The notes under the pieces were generated by a model. It did not search any database, was not told the origin of the DNA, and saw only the letters and a program-made list of their open reading frames with translations. The position numbers and the translations under genes were made by a program. Below, piece after piece: positions 43,278 through 52,859 of a DNA stretch of 64,000 nt (the first letter of the stretch is position 1; each line of letters starts with the position of its first letter). Source of the DNA: an uncultured Eubacteriales bacterium (GTDB lineage: Bacteria; Bacillota; Clostridia; Christensenellales; Borkfalkiaceae); the NCBI GenBank assembly GCA_900540805.1, contig UQHL01000009.1, positions 1 through 64,000 on the forward strand. The letters are read 5' to 3'.

Positions 43278-45446
43278 TTATCCTCTCTTATATTCGATTA
43301 CGGCCACGCTGTGCGCGGGGAGATCAAATTCGGGATTTTCGAGCGACACATCCGCGCCCTCGTCCTCGGGCGAAAGATACAGCCTGCCCTCGATTTTTCC
43401 GCGAAGACCGAAGGTGACGCAGCGGCGGTTGAAGTTGACGAAAATCTGTATATCCCGCCCGTCGTCGGTGACAAACCTCGTCGTCACGATCTCGTCGAGG
43501 ATACGCACCAAAGCTTTTCTGTCTATTTTCTCGGTATATTTTCCGCAAGAAACCTGCCTTGGCTTTACCATCTTTCCGAAGCGAAGGGGCTCGAACAATA
43601 TACCGTTACGGAAATCGTTGAGCGTCTTTGCAAAGGACAGGTATTCCTCTTGATCGGGTTCGTTATCGTCCTCCCAAGGATCGTTCCATTCCCAATTCAC
43701 CTTTCCGTCGTTTTTCAGCATAAAGGTGAGAATGTCCCCCTGCGCGAACGAATACGCCGTGCGATAGAAAATATTGTCGGGATAGAGGCGGGTATCCAAA
43801 AGCCGCGTCGCCGTCGTATGATTGCCCATATAGTTGGCCACGTATTCGCCGAACACGTAGGCGTAGGCGGGAACGGGAATCCCGTACATGAGATCGAGAT
43901 TATAACGGAGGTCGTTGAAACGCATATCGTCGAGCAGAGGCTCGCAGGCCGCGGCCTCGCAGCCGATCAGCATTTTTTTATCGGGATGCGCCTCCCGGAA
44001 TTTTGCGCGCATCTTTTTTACGATATCCTTCATTTCCGCGGCCATCCACTTTCCGGGGACGGGCGGATGTCCGTGCTTATCGCTGTAACAGGGATACGTA
44101 TTGCCGCCGAGGTCCTGATCGAAAAATTGCAGATAATCGATCTCCGTTCCGACCGCGATTTTCTCCGCTTCGGAAACGGCGAGCTCCTTCACCTTTTCGC
44201 AGGCAGGGCAAAGCTCGTACCCTTCGCGGATATGGAAACAGGTGGTCGTGTATTGCAATTCCCTCGTCGGGCCCACTTCCACACATTCGGCAAGGCCTTC
44301 CCGTTCGAAACGCTCCTCACCGCTATAATCGTAATAAAAGCTCTTTTGCGTCCAGCCCAGACCGCTGCAATACAGGCCGATCAAATCGTTTTCTTCGTGG
44401 AGCGCCCCGACAAACGCATCGAAAGCCCCTTTGTCGCCGAACGGCGGCCAGACATAGGGCGGCGCCCACGGCGCGGTGCCCTCCCAGTGCATCAGCAACA
44501 CCATCTGCCGATTGCCGAAAAATTCACGGTATTTACGGACGTACGGCAGGCAGTTGGTATAGGGATAGTAACAGTTGGGAGACATATCACCCGTATCCTG
44601 CGTTCCTCTGACGGGAAAAGTAATGACCGTCAAGGGCTCCGTGAGCCAGGCAGGCAGGTCGGGATTATCTTTCAGCTTGGGAAAATCTAGAACGGCGGAC
44701 GAGGTCAGCCAATTTCTGTAAATTTCCGCGGCTTCGTACCAATCCCCCCGAAAGGTTCCCAGCACCACGTCGTAATCGTAGGCGAAATCGCTTCCGTCCT
44801 CATCGATATAGACCTGCTGCATAAGGCGTATTCCGCCCGCCTCGGGCCTCCATTCCACCAGCTTAAAGCGGCAGCTTTCATCGTGCGACGCGAAATACAG
44901 ACCGTGTTCGCCGTTATAATAAGCCATAAACTGCATGGGACAGGCACCCGGATACACGCCCTGCCAGCCTTTCGCGGGATAAACCGTCCCGTCCGCATGC
45001 GCCATCAGCTCCGAACGGAAATCCGCCGAAGTGATCTCCACCCCTTCCATCGCGGGCCAAAAAAGCTTATAGCCATCGACGGAAAGCCTGTTTTTAATAA
45101 TTATCCCGGGATAGAGCGCGCTTTCCGTCCTCATGTCCGTGCGATTGGACAAGCTGAGCCTCATTCCCACCAGAGACGGCTGCTCGATGCGGAAGGACGC
45201 GACGGCGGAAACGGGCAGCCCGCCGATCTCCTCGTAAAAAACCGTCACGGTATTGCCCTTTCGTTCGACCGCACAGCAATCGCCCGATTCCGCAATTACG
45301 CGTTCGCCGTTGCTTTTCAGCAGAGAAAGGCGTACGAGCGGCGTTTCTTTTGCGATATAGTCGTACCCCGTTATCCCGCGGAAGGAAACGATGTTGCCCG
45401 TTTTATCGCTTATTTCCAAGGTATAAGCGTCCGTTTTTATCAACAT
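43278..45446 (-). CDS. DUF6259 glycoside-hydrolase-like protein, cytosolic
   Basis: 722 residues; AAGGAGAT precedes the ATG. It shares with the locus B lipoprotein the N-terminal beta-sandwich and the DUF6259 phrase RGDWYEAAEIYRNWL, then a barrel region with LLMHWEGTAPW, GLYCSGLGWTQ, EIDYLQFFDQDLGG (candidate Asp) and KKMLIGCEAAACEP (candidate Glu). There is no signal peptide, so this copy works in the cytosol. The stop is four bases before the GH28-like ATG. Substrate unknown; probably a glycosidase of the GH31/36-like superfamily. Confidence 0.7.
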   Translation of the reverse strand: MLIKTDAYTLEISDKTGNIVSFRGITGYDYIAKETPLVRLSLLKSNGERVIAESGDCCAVERKGNTVTVFYEEIGGLPVSAVASFRIEQPSLVGMRLSLSNRTDMRTESALYPGIIIKNRLSVDGYKLFWPAMEGVEITSADFRSELMAHADGTVYPAKGWQGVYPGACPMQFMAYYNGEHGLYFASHDESCRFKLVEWRPEAGGIRLMQQVYIDEDGSDFAYDYDVVLGTFRGDWYEAAEIYRNWLTSSAVLDFPKLKDNPDLPAWLTEPLTVITFPVRGTQDTGDMSPNCYYPYTNCLPYVRKYREFFGNRQMVLLMHWEGTAPWAPPYVWPPFGDKGAFDAFVGALHEENDLIGLYCSGLGWTQKSFYYDYSGEERFEREGLAECVEVGPTRELQYTTTCFHIREGYELCPACEKVKELAVSEAEKIAVGTEIDYLQFFDQDLGGNTYPCYSDKHGHPPVPGKWMAAEMKDIVKKMRAKFREAHPDKKMLIGCEAAACEPLLDDMRFNDLRYNLDLMYGIPVPAYAYVFGEYVANYMGNHTTATRLLDTRLYPDNIFYRTAYSFAQGDILTFMLKNDGKVNWEWNDPWEDDNEPDQEEYLSFAKTLNDFRNGILFEPLRFGKMVKPRQVSCGKYTEKIDRKALVRILDEIVTTRFVTDDGRDIQIFVNFNRRCVTFGLRGKIEGRLYLSPEDEGADVSLENPEFDLPAHSVAVIEYKRG

Positions 45447-45460
45447 TCCTGTTTATCTCC

Positions 45461-46138
45461 TTACAATACTTCCAAAATGGCGTCCGCAATCGCGCGCATG
45501 CCCTTGTCGTTGGGATGCTTGGCAACCCCGCCGTGCCAAAATTCCGTCAGCGCCTTACAGTCGTCCCGCTCGCCGAAACGGTCGATGGGAACGTAAATAT
45601 AACCGTTGTCCTTCGCCACCTTTTCGATCGGCAGATCGATCGGCTCGTAGCGCCAGAACAGGCTTGTAACGATTTTTTTCGATTTCGGCGTAAAGAAAAA
45701 TTTCGCCATAAAATCGAAATGTTTATAGTAATCCTCCGTTTTCAAAAGCTCCATGTCGGAGTTCTCCCCGATCCGCAGGATAATGATGTCGGCGTCAAAT
45801 TCCCTTACGCCTGCAAACTGCGCCAGCACTTCCTCGTCGCGGTTGAAGGCATATTCCCAAACCACCGCCTGCGCGATACAGTAACTGACGGGGCCGTACT
45901 TTTCCTCCAGCCCCTTGACGACGAGGTGAACATAGTCTTTTTCAAGACAGCTCGCCGCCATGCCGCAGTCTCTCGTCCAGCCGATCTCTTCCTTGATACC
46001 GTGACGGGTAATCGAGTTTCCCACAAACAGCACGCGAAGTTTCGCGTTTTCTTTCAGATGATAGGTAACGTATTCGGTGTATTTCAGCTGTCCTACGGCA
46101 GAGACCGTGTTTTCAAAAATATCTTTGTTGTTTTTCAT
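45461..46138 (-). CDS. SGNH-fold hydrolase, cytosolic
   Basis: 225 residues from ATG 46138 (GAGG five bases upstream). Block I is FVGNSITRHG with nucleophile Ser42, the Asn block is RIGENSD (Asn126), and block V is KHPNDKGM with His208. The Asp usually three residues before this His is Val205, so it may act as a Ser-His dyad. No signal peptide. In this operon it would remove acyl groups from imported oligosaccharides. It differs from the SGNH lipoprotein of locus A in length and location. Confidence 0.75.
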   Translation of the reverse strand: MKNNKDIFENTVSAVGQLKYTEYVTYHLKENAKLRVLFVGNSITRHGIKEEIGWTRDCGMAASCLEKDYVHLVVKGLEEKYGPVSYCIAQAVVWEYAFNRDEEVLAQFAGVREFDADIIILRIGENSDMELLKTEDYYKHFDFMAKFFFTPKSKKIVTSLFWRYEPIDLPIEKVAKDNGYIYVPIDRFGERDDCKALTEFWHGGVAKHPNDKGMRAIADAILEVL

Positions 46139-46160
46139 AATGCCTCGTCGGGCAGACAAA

Positions 46161-46184
46161 GAGGCGCTTTTTGGCAAGCGCCTC
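46161..46184 (-). other. Hairpin between the repeat lipoprotein and SGNH genes
   Basis: A perfect 9-bp stem (GAGGCGCTT with AAGCGCCTC) has a six-base loop just after the lipoprotein stop codon. On the minus strand only TTTG follows, so it could reduce read-through or protect the 3' end of the upstream message rather than stop transcription fully. Confidence 0.45.
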
Positions 46185-46198
46185 TCTGCAGCCGTCTG

Positions 46199-49183
46199 TT
46201 AAGAGATTTTTTCAAGTTTTACGTTTTCTTCTGCGGCAGGCGTACCCGATTTATAAAGAACGAGCTCCGCAGCAGATTTTACCGTAACATTTTTCAAGGT
46301 CGCACCCGTGCAATCGTATGCAATCCCGGCATAATAGGCAGTCGTCGCCTCCCCCGAAAGAGTGACGTTGATCGTCACGTTTTCAATCGTTCCCGAAAGC
46401 CACACGGCAAGGCCGCCCGAACCGGGAGCCTCGAGGAAATTCCCGCCTGCAAACTGATAGGTGTTGTTTCTGTCGAATTCCGCGATGACGGTAACATCTT
46501 TCACTACTCCGCTCGCATTAATGGAAAACGCAAGCGCACTGCCCCAATAATATCCCTTTCCGGCATTCAGGGTAATATTTTCAACCGTGCCGTCCAGAGA
46601 GTGGAACAAACGCGCGCCGGGATAAGTTAAGGTAAATCCGTTGCCGTTGAGAATTCCCTTGAAGTTGAAATTGACCTCATGATCTCCGTCCTCGCAGGAA
46701 TTCCGAGTAAGCGTAATATTGCCCGCCAATTTATATTTACCCGTAATTTCTTTATTTTCATTTGCAGCCGCATACATCGCCCACCAGTCGGCTTCCGTGG
46801 AGATCAAGGTATAATCATCCTTAACGACCACCTCCGAACCAGTGACGACATTGTTGCCGCCGTCCGTTTCGAAAAGTTTTATCGATTCGGGAGCATTGAC
46901 GGTTACATTCGTAACCTTCGAGTTTCTCAGATCGTAAGCGACTCCTTTATAATAAGCGGGAGCTGCCGTTCCGGAAAATTTCACGTTTGCCACGCAGTTT
47001 TCTATCGTAGCGCCGTCAACCCATACGCCGAACACGCCCGCACCGGGTGCTTTAAGGAAATTTCCGCCCGCATACTGATAGCAGTCTTCTCTCTCAAATT
47101 CCGCATTGATGGTAACGTTTCTGATAGTCGCATTCCCCGACAAGGTGAAGGCGAGCGCGCTGCCCCAATAGTAGCCTTTTCCCGAGTTCAAAGTAATGTT
47201 TTCAATCGTACCCTGTATGGTATGGAACAATCTGCCGCCGCTGTAAGTGAGCGTATAGCCGTCGCCGTCGAGCTTACCCGTAAAGTTATTGTTTGTCTTA
47301 TAATTTTCAGGTCCGCGGCCCGTAATGCTTCCTACGACCTCCGCGCCTTCCAGCATAACCTTAAGGGTAATGTCGGCCGTAAGCCTATAATTTCCCGCCA
47401 ACGCAGCCTCGGAATCGTAGATCGCCCAAAATTCGTCCGCCGTGCCGATCAGGGTGACCGCCACTTTATAATAAGCCTTCAAAACGAGCGCGCCGTCCGC
47501 GGTGATCGTCCCGCTCAACACGTTGTTTTCGTTTTCGGCGTCAAATTGATACCCTTCCACCGTTTTCTGTTCGAGGTTGACCTCGGCCCCGATTTTACCC
47601 GTAAGGGTCTGCGTCATTCCCAAATTTTCTTCGAAGCCCGTTTCGGTTTCGAAGTAATACTTGACCGTATAGCCCGCGTCCTCGGGAGGCAGACGTTTGT
47701 AATAAACCTTCAGCACGAGGCTGCCGTCCTCGCGGACCACGCCGCTCAATACGTTGTTTTCATTGGTTTCGTCAAAGGCGTAGCCCTGGACAGGCTTAAG
47801 CGACTCGGTAACCGTTTTGCCGACAAACCCGGTCTCGGTATGGCTCAACGTATCGTCCTTTACATAACCGTCGTCGGTTTCGAGATAGTATTCCACCTTG
47901 TATTCGGCTTCCTGCATGCCTACCACGGAGGAATCGGTGATCGTTGCACCGCCCTTATCCTCTTCGACGACGGAAACAGAATCGTTGGTGCTGATAACCT
48001 TGCAGTTTTTGACTACGGAATTTTTCGCCTGATAGCAAATCCCGCCGAAATGAGACGCGTCGCTCTCGGAAAGTTTTGTAATGTCAAGTATGACGGTGCA
48101 ATTGGAAATCGTAGCATTATCCAACATACCGAACATACCGCCGTTGCCTTTCACTTTGTCGTCGCCGCCAAGCTCAATCCAGAAATCGGCAGAGACCGCG
48201 CGATAACAGCCCGAATCTTTGAACTGCGCGTTCACCGTCACGTTTTCGACCGTTGCCTGACCGTCCATTCCGTAAGCAATCGTCGAGCCCCAATAAAATC
48301 CTTCAGAGGCGTTGAGGGTAATGTTGCGGATCACGGTAGTGCTGCCCGAAACCCAGTGGAACAGTCTCGAGCCCGTATAAGTGAGCGAATGCCCGCCGCC
48401 GTCGAGTACGCCCTCAAACGTGTGATTGACGAGCCAGCCGGGTTCTTCCGCTTTATCGCCTTCGGCGGGAACGGTAAAATGCTCGACCGAGCTTTCCGAC
48501 AGCGTGATATCCGCCGTCAGCTTATACCAATAGCCGAGGTGATCGTAAACGCCCCACCAATCTTCTTCCGTGGCGATATAAGCGTCGTAAACGGTGACAT
48601 GGAACGTCTTGGAGACGTTTTTATAGGATACGGAAACATCGGCCTCGCCGCGCATTTTTCCGGTCATCACGCCGTTTTCGTCGATATCCACTACTTTATA
48701 GCTGCTGGTGTAGTTGACGCCTTCCGTCACAGCTTCGCCGTTGACCTTCACCGTCACGACAAGCGTCGTTTCTCCGCCTTTAAGAATGTCGATGGAATCC
48801 TCAAGCTCCGTCTCGAAAACCACTCTCCCCGTATAGTCTTTGGAATAATAAGCCTTGAGCACGAGAGAGTTATCCGCAAGGATTTTGCCTCTCACGACGT
48901 TGCTTTTATGGTCGCTTTCGAAAATATAGCCGTCGATTTCCTTTTTTTCGATGGTGGCCGTCGTCCCGACCTCGCCCGACTTTTCCTCGGTTTTTGTCGC
49001 GTCGAGCTCGTAGCCGTTGTCGCCCTCGAGATAATACTCCATGCGATAAGTCGCGGTGGTTTTTTCCACCGACGTACCCGAGTCCCCGCCCGTGGACGTG
49101 TTTCCTGTCGGGCCGCAGGCGGCTGCGAAGATCATCGTGCAGGTCAAAGCTGCGCCCGCCAAGAGTTTGGTTAGTTTTTTCAT
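46199..49183 (-). CDS. Large lipoprotein with MucBP-like, Ig-like and triplicated beta-helix modules
   Basis: 994 residues from ATG 49183 (AGGAGG upstream). The signal ends FAAAC (Cys23). Three MucBP-like units begin MEYYLEGDNGYELD, VEYYLETDDGYVKD and VKYYFETETGFEEN, each ending LVLKAYY or LVLKVYY. An Ig-like domain sits at about 110-200. A module of roughly 130 residues occurs three times: it opens with an ADITL strand, has RLFH and a NITLN...YYWGS phrase (FYWGS in the first copy) and looks like a beta-helix of GLUG type. The protein should be a cell-surface glycan binder or adhesin. No catalytic residues were seen. The repeats appear to come from internal duplication. Confidence 0.7.
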   Translation of the reverse strand: MKKLTKLLAGAALTCTMIFAAACGPTGNTSTGGDSGTSVEKTTATYRMEYYLEGDNGYELDATKTEEKSGEVGTTATIEKKEIDGYIFESDHKSNVVRGKILADNSLVLKAYYSKDYTGRVVFETELEDSIDILKGGETTLVVTVKVNGEAVTEGVNYTSSYKVVDIDENGVMTGKMRGEADVSVSYKNVSKTFHVTVYDAYIATEEDWWGVYDHLGYWYKLTADITLSESSVEHFTVPAEGDKAEEPGWLVNHTFEGVLDGGGHSLTYTGSRLFHWVSGSTTVIRNITLNASEGFYWGSTIAYGMDGQATVENVTVNAQFKDSGCYRAVSADFWIELGGDDKVKGNGGMFGMLDNATISNCTVILDITKLSESDASHFGGICYQAKNSVVKNCKVISTNDSVSVVEEDKGGATITDSSVVGMQEAEYKVEYYLETDDGYVKDDTLSHTETGFVGKTVTESLKPVQGYAFDETNENNVLSGVVREDGSLVLKVYYKRLPPEDAGYTVKYYFETETGFEENLGMTQTLTGKIGAEVNLEQKTVEGYQFDAENENNVLSGTITADGALVLKAYYKVAVTLIGTADEFWAIYDSEAALAGNYRLTADITLKVMLEGAEVVGSITGRGPENYKTNNNFTGKLDGDGYTLTYSGGRLFHTIQGTIENITLNSGKGYYWGSALAFTLSGNATIRNVTINAEFEREDCYQYAGGNFLKAPGAGVFGVWVDGATIENCVANVKFSGTAAPAYYKGVAYDLRNSKVTNVTVNAPESIKLFETDGGNNVVTGSEVVVKDDYTLISTEADWWAMYAAANENKEITGKYKLAGNITLTRNSCEDGDHEVNFNFKGILNGNGFTLTYPGARLFHSLDGTVENITLNAGKGYYWGSALAFSINASGVVKDVTVIAEFDRNNTYQFAGGNFLEAPGSGGLAVWLSGTIENVTINVTLSGEATTAYYAGIAYDCTGATLKNVTVKSAAELVLYKSGTPAAEENVKLEKIS

Positions 49184-49200
49184 CTTTATCCTCCTCTGGA

Positions 49201-50970
49201 TTAACATATTTCCATGAAATCGCCCTCGTTGGTTTTGACGATTCCACATTCGTTCATATCTGCGCGCAGACGGTCGATCTTTACAGGCAATTCCTTTCCG
49301 TAATATCTGCCATATATCTTTACAAGCAAAAATCTCACGGAAATCGAGATCTGCTTAAGCCTGCGTTTCAACATCAGATATCCGTCCCAATCCTTCAGCC
49401 TCATTCCCTCGAGAACGCCTCTCGCTTCCGAAAAAATTTCCATACAGTCGTCGAGAAAATCCTTCGGGAAAAATTGCGGCAACAGATAATAGCTGCTGTC
49501 CATGCCCCCGCTTCTGGTGTCTTCCCCGTACAGCGTGGAAATGATATTCCACCTTTCCCGCATCTTATCGAGATACTTACGCATCTGCGAAGAAATATCC
49601 TTATAGTACGCGGCGAAAAATTCGTCGGTCAGCGCTTCCGCGTCCGCTTCCGTATCCCACGCGAGATTGGTATGCAGGAAAAGCTTCAGCTCGTCGAAAC
49701 AGGGGGTTTTGGTATTGTACGGGCCTTGATCGAAGAGATACTCCACGCCGAATTTTTTGAAAAAACGATAATTTTCCGCAATTACGCCGTAATCGTTGAA
49801 TTCCACGAGATAGTTGTCGAAGTTGGCGCAGTAATCCCACACGAACAGACTGTCGGCGCACACGCTCCAGCCGCGGAAGTTCTCCGCGCAGGAACGATTT
49901 TTTTTATGCGTGTAGGGATAATTATGAACGGTTCCGAAAGGAATGAACATCACCGACAGGTTTTTTTCTGCGACGACGTCCCGGCTCGCGGGACGGTACG
50001 AGTCCTCTTTTTCGTCGTAAACGACGGGGGGAGGAGACGTTTTATTGTAGGCGAACGTCACAAGGCGGATATCCCTTTCGGGTAAATTCTCTTTCGTCCA
50101 GGCCGCGACGGAACGGGCGATCTTATTGGCAAAGCGCATCATGACCGCGCTTTCGCTTCCGTATTTTTTTACGGCCGCCCGACACCTCGGACAATCGCAG
50201 AAAGAAAAGTTATCCTCCTGTCCGATCATGAAATATCGGCCTTCCGTCTCTTTGATCTTTTCTATAACGTTTGCGGAAAACGTTTCGTCCAGCCCCTCTG
50301 CGGTCAGGCAAAGGTTTGCCCCGTCGGGGCTGTACCAATCGGGATGTTCCTTTTCGTACTTTGCTTTGGGTATCAGCGCAAAATAAGTATGCCCCGCCAT
50401 GATCCAGTCGCTGTAATTATTGCGCGCCACGCGCAGACGTTCGGCGTTTTTTTCGATATTCGGAAATCCGAGATGATAGGTGTCGTAATAACCGAAGCTG
50501 CGCGCGTCGATGTCGGGTTTTTCAAAAATATCCGCCTCATAAAAGGGGAGAAAGTCCGTTTCGTCTATCTTCCATTCTCTCTCCGCGTAATAGCGGTAGC
50601 CCAGCGCACGGGCGAAAAATCCATAGACCCCGAAAAGAGTTCCGCGGTCCGCGCCCGCAATCAGCAGCTCCTCCCCTTTGCTTTTGATGAAAAAGCCGTC
50701 GCTGCCCGCCTGCCCGTAAGAGAGCGTGACGCCGAAATCCTTCGCCTCGTTGACATTTCCGAGAAAAATGCGTCTTTCAAGCCCCGACGCTTCGTTATCC
50801 GACACGACGGGCAATTCGGCGCCCGTAGCGCGTCTGAGCAACAAATTAAATTCCTCGGCCGCTTTTACTTCGTAGGAAACGGGTTTGTCGGGAAGGACGA
50901 GGACATAACCGCTTTTCTTTTCCGAGACGATAGGCTTCTCCGTTGCCTCGAAACTGTTTTTTATGACCAT
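49201..50970 (-). CDS. DUF4838 protein, cytosolic member of a tandem pair
   Basis: 589 residues. ATG 50970 overlaps the upstream stop as TGATG; GGAG is present about eleven bases upstream, so translation is probably coupled. Residues 1-130 look like the GH20b/GH67N-type accessory domain (KAAEEFNLLLRRATGAELP, GTLFGVYGFFARALGYRYYA). The DUF4838 core follows, with HPDWYSPDGANLCLT, GQEDNFSFCDCPRC and a WDYCANFDNYL region. The CxCxxC motif may bind metal. No signal peptide is present. It is a paralogue of the lipoprotein encoded just upstream, so substrate is probably processed outside and then inside. Likely a glycosidase; no activity is assigned. Confidence 0.72.
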   Translation of the reverse strand: MVIKNSFEATEKPIVSEKKSGYVLVLPDKPVSYEVKAAEEFNLLLRRATGAELPVVSDNEASGLERRIFLGNVNEAKDFGVTLSYGQAGSDGFFIKSKGEELLIAGADRGTLFGVYGFFARALGYRYYAEREWKIDETDFLPFYEADIFEKPDIDARSFGYYDTYHLGFPNIEKNAERLRVARNNYSDWIMAGHTYFALIPKAKYEKEHPDWYSPDGANLCLTAEGLDETFSANVIEKIKETEGRYFMIGQEDNFSFCDCPRCRAAVKKYGSESAVMMRFANKIARSVAAWTKENLPERDIRLVTFAYNKTSPPPVVYDEKEDSYRPASRDVVAEKNLSVMFIPFGTVHNYPYTHKKNRSCAENFRGWSVCADSLFVWDYCANFDNYLVEFNDYGVIAENYRFFKKFGVEYLFDQGPYNTKTPCFDELKLFLHTNLAWDTEADAEALTDEFFAAYYKDISSQMRKYLDKMRERWNIISTLYGEDTRSGGMDSSYYLLPQFFPKDFLDDCMEIFSEARGVLEGMRLKDWDGYLMLKRRLKQISISVRFLLVKIYGRYYGKELPVKIDRLRADMNECGIVKTNEGDFMEIC

Positions 50971-52838
50971 CAGATGTACGCTCCTTCCTGCGTCATGGTT
51001 ACCCCGTATCCGAGCGCGGCTTCTTTCCATTCCCGATAAAACTCGTCGGCGTCCTCGAGATAGATCGGATAATAGGTATAGATATAATAATCCACCCACA
51101 GCGCCTGTTTGGCGATTCTGTCGTAAAGCTGATTATACCGCAAAAGGTTGCTTGCTTTCAGCGGTTCTATCGAAGCGTAGGCGTCGGTCAGATATCCCTT
51201 AAGCTCTTTGAGCTTCATATAGGGCCAATTTTTTCTGTTCATGCACTCGTCGCCGCCCGAACGAACGGTGATGCCGTTTTCCAATACGAGTTTATCGACG
51301 TGCGCATACATCGCGTCGTAATATTTTTCCACGTCCTCCGCGGCTTCCTTATAATAACGGAAAAGGAAATCGTCCACGAGATCGGCCGTATCCAGCGCGG
51401 AATCCCACATCAGCTTTGACCAGACGTACAGCCGCATTTCGGAAAACGCAGTTGTACAGGTGTTGTATGCCGCCTGCTCGACGATATAATCCACGCCGTG
51501 GCTTTCGAGGAGACGGATATTTTCCGCCATCGAATTCCAGTTGTCGAAACAATCGAAATAATTATTGAAATTGGTCGAGTATTCCCAAATCGTTATGTTG
51601 TCGCTGACAGCGCTCCAGCCGTCGAGCGCCGCAACGATGCTTGAATCCGTCTCGTAAGGTTTATAGTAATCGCACATATTGATGACATACTGCACCGAAA
51701 GATTTTTTTCCGCAATCACCGTTTCACTGACGGGGATATACTTTTTCGTGCCCTCGTCGTAGGTTACGGGCGCGGTTTTTGTGTGATTATAGGCGAACGT
51801 CACGAAAGTAACGTTGCGTTCGGGATAGGTCTCCTCCAGCCATGCGTTCATTCGCCGCACCACTTCGTTGGTAAACTCCATCATGACCGCGGAGGAAAAT
51901 CCCCCGAGCTCCTCAATCCGTTGCGTACAGCTGCTGCAATTGCAAAAACCGAAATTGTCCTCTTGCCCCAGCATGAAATACGTGTGCGTATCGTCCGCCT
52001 CGATCACTTCCTTGCACCGCTCGACAAACTCGTCGATCATTGCGGGGTCTCTCGTCAGACATAAATTTTGGCCGTCGGGGCTGTACCAATCGGAATGCTC
52101 GCCCTGATACTCGGTTTTCGGCAGAATTTTGAAATAAGTATGCGCGTAATAGACGTCGGAATTTTTCGCCATCCAGGTCTGATAATAATTCTGGAAACGA
52201 TATTTATAATACAGGTCTTCGTCGGCATTCAGCTCCCCCGCCATCATACAGGGATTGGCGACGCTCGGCCTGTAAACATAATCGAACTTCAGCCAGTTGG
52301 CGTCCGTTCCGTCGCCGATAAACGTTTCGTCGGAGGCATAAAACTCGTATCCGAATGCCCTGTTCATGTACTCGTAAACGGAATAAATCGTTCCTTTTCC
52401 CGTCGCTCCCGTCATATAAACCACGTTGTCCCGCGTCTGTATGACGACGCCCGAATCGCCGAGCAGCGCGTAAGAATTGTCGATTTTATTGTCCGAAAGA
52501 GCCGCGGTTTCACCGATAAAGTAATAATATCCGTCCGCGTTCACCGTCGCTTCGGCTTCGTACTCGATATCGGCGGAAATCTCCGTCGCTTCTTCGAAAA
52601 GCCGGATAAACTCCAGCCCCGCCTGCTCCGTCAGCTCGTCGCAGTTGTCGGGCAGGACGACGACCTGTTCCTTCGCGCTCCAGATCTTTTCATCCGTCTT
52701 TTCGACGATCCTGTGATAAGTCGCATTGGGGTCTTCTCCTTTAACGCTGCTGTCCCCGCTGCTGTCCTTTCCGCCGCCGCATGCGGCGGCAAAAACCAAT
52801 ACGAAAGCCATTATGGGATATAAGGCCTTTTTATTCAT
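50970..52838 (-). CDS. DUF4838 lipoprotein, secreted member of a tandem pair
   Basis: 622 residues; the signal ends FAAAC (Cys20). Domain order matches the cytosolic paralogue: an accessory domain (GLEFIRLFEEATEIS, GTIYSVYEYMNRAFGYEFYA), then the DUF4838 core with HSDWYSPDGQNLCLT, GQEDNFGFCNCSSC and WEYSTNFNNYFDC. It starts 21 bases after the permease stop. Being membrane-anchored outside, it is placed to attack polysaccharide before uptake by the neighbouring importer. The shared GQEDNF and CxCxxC motifs mark the likely active or metal-binding region. Confidence 0.72.
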   Translation of the reverse strand: MNKKALYPIMAFVLVFAAACGGGKDSSGDSSVKGEDPNATYHRIVEKTDEKIWSAKEQVVVLPDNCDELTEQAGLEFIRLFEEATEISADIEYEAEATVNADGYYYFIGETAALSDNKIDNSYALLGDSGVVIQTRDNVVYMTGATGKGTIYSVYEYMNRAFGYEFYASDETFIGDGTDANWLKFDYVYRPSVANPCMMAGELNADEDLYYKYRFQNYYQTWMAKNSDVYYAHTYFKILPKTEYQGEHSDWYSPDGQNLCLTRDPAMIDEFVERCKEVIEADDTHTYFMLGQEDNFGFCNCSSCTQRIEELGGFSSAVMMEFTNEVVRRMNAWLEETYPERNVTFVTFAYNHTKTAPVTYDEGTKKYIPVSETVIAEKNLSVQYVINMCDYYKPYETDSSIVAALDGWSAVSDNITIWEYSTNFNNYFDCFDNWNSMAENIRLLESHGVDYIVEQAAYNTCTTAFSEMRLYVWSKLMWDSALDTADLVDDFLFRYYKEAAEDVEKYYDAMYAHVDKLVLENGITVRSGGDECMNRKNWPYMKLKELKGYLTDAYASIEPLKASNLLRYNQLYDRIAKQALWVDYYIYTYYPIYLEDADEFYREWKEAALGYGVTMTQEGAYI

Positions 52839-52859
52839 CTTTTTCTCCTTTCATTGTTT

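Noticed and set aside
31581..45446. The two DUF6259 genes as a recent duplication
   Set aside because: They share domain layout and one motif, but sequence similarity is low by eye; they look like separate old members of one family.
46679..49174. A 2.5-kb open frame on plus, opposite the repeat lipoprotein gene
   Set aside because: It mirrors a well-supported lipoprotein gene with signal and ribosome site, and its translation shows no coherent domain. Long antisense frames are frequent here (also 14042-15514, 15519-16967, 31614-33182, 7489-8256) and result from codon bias.
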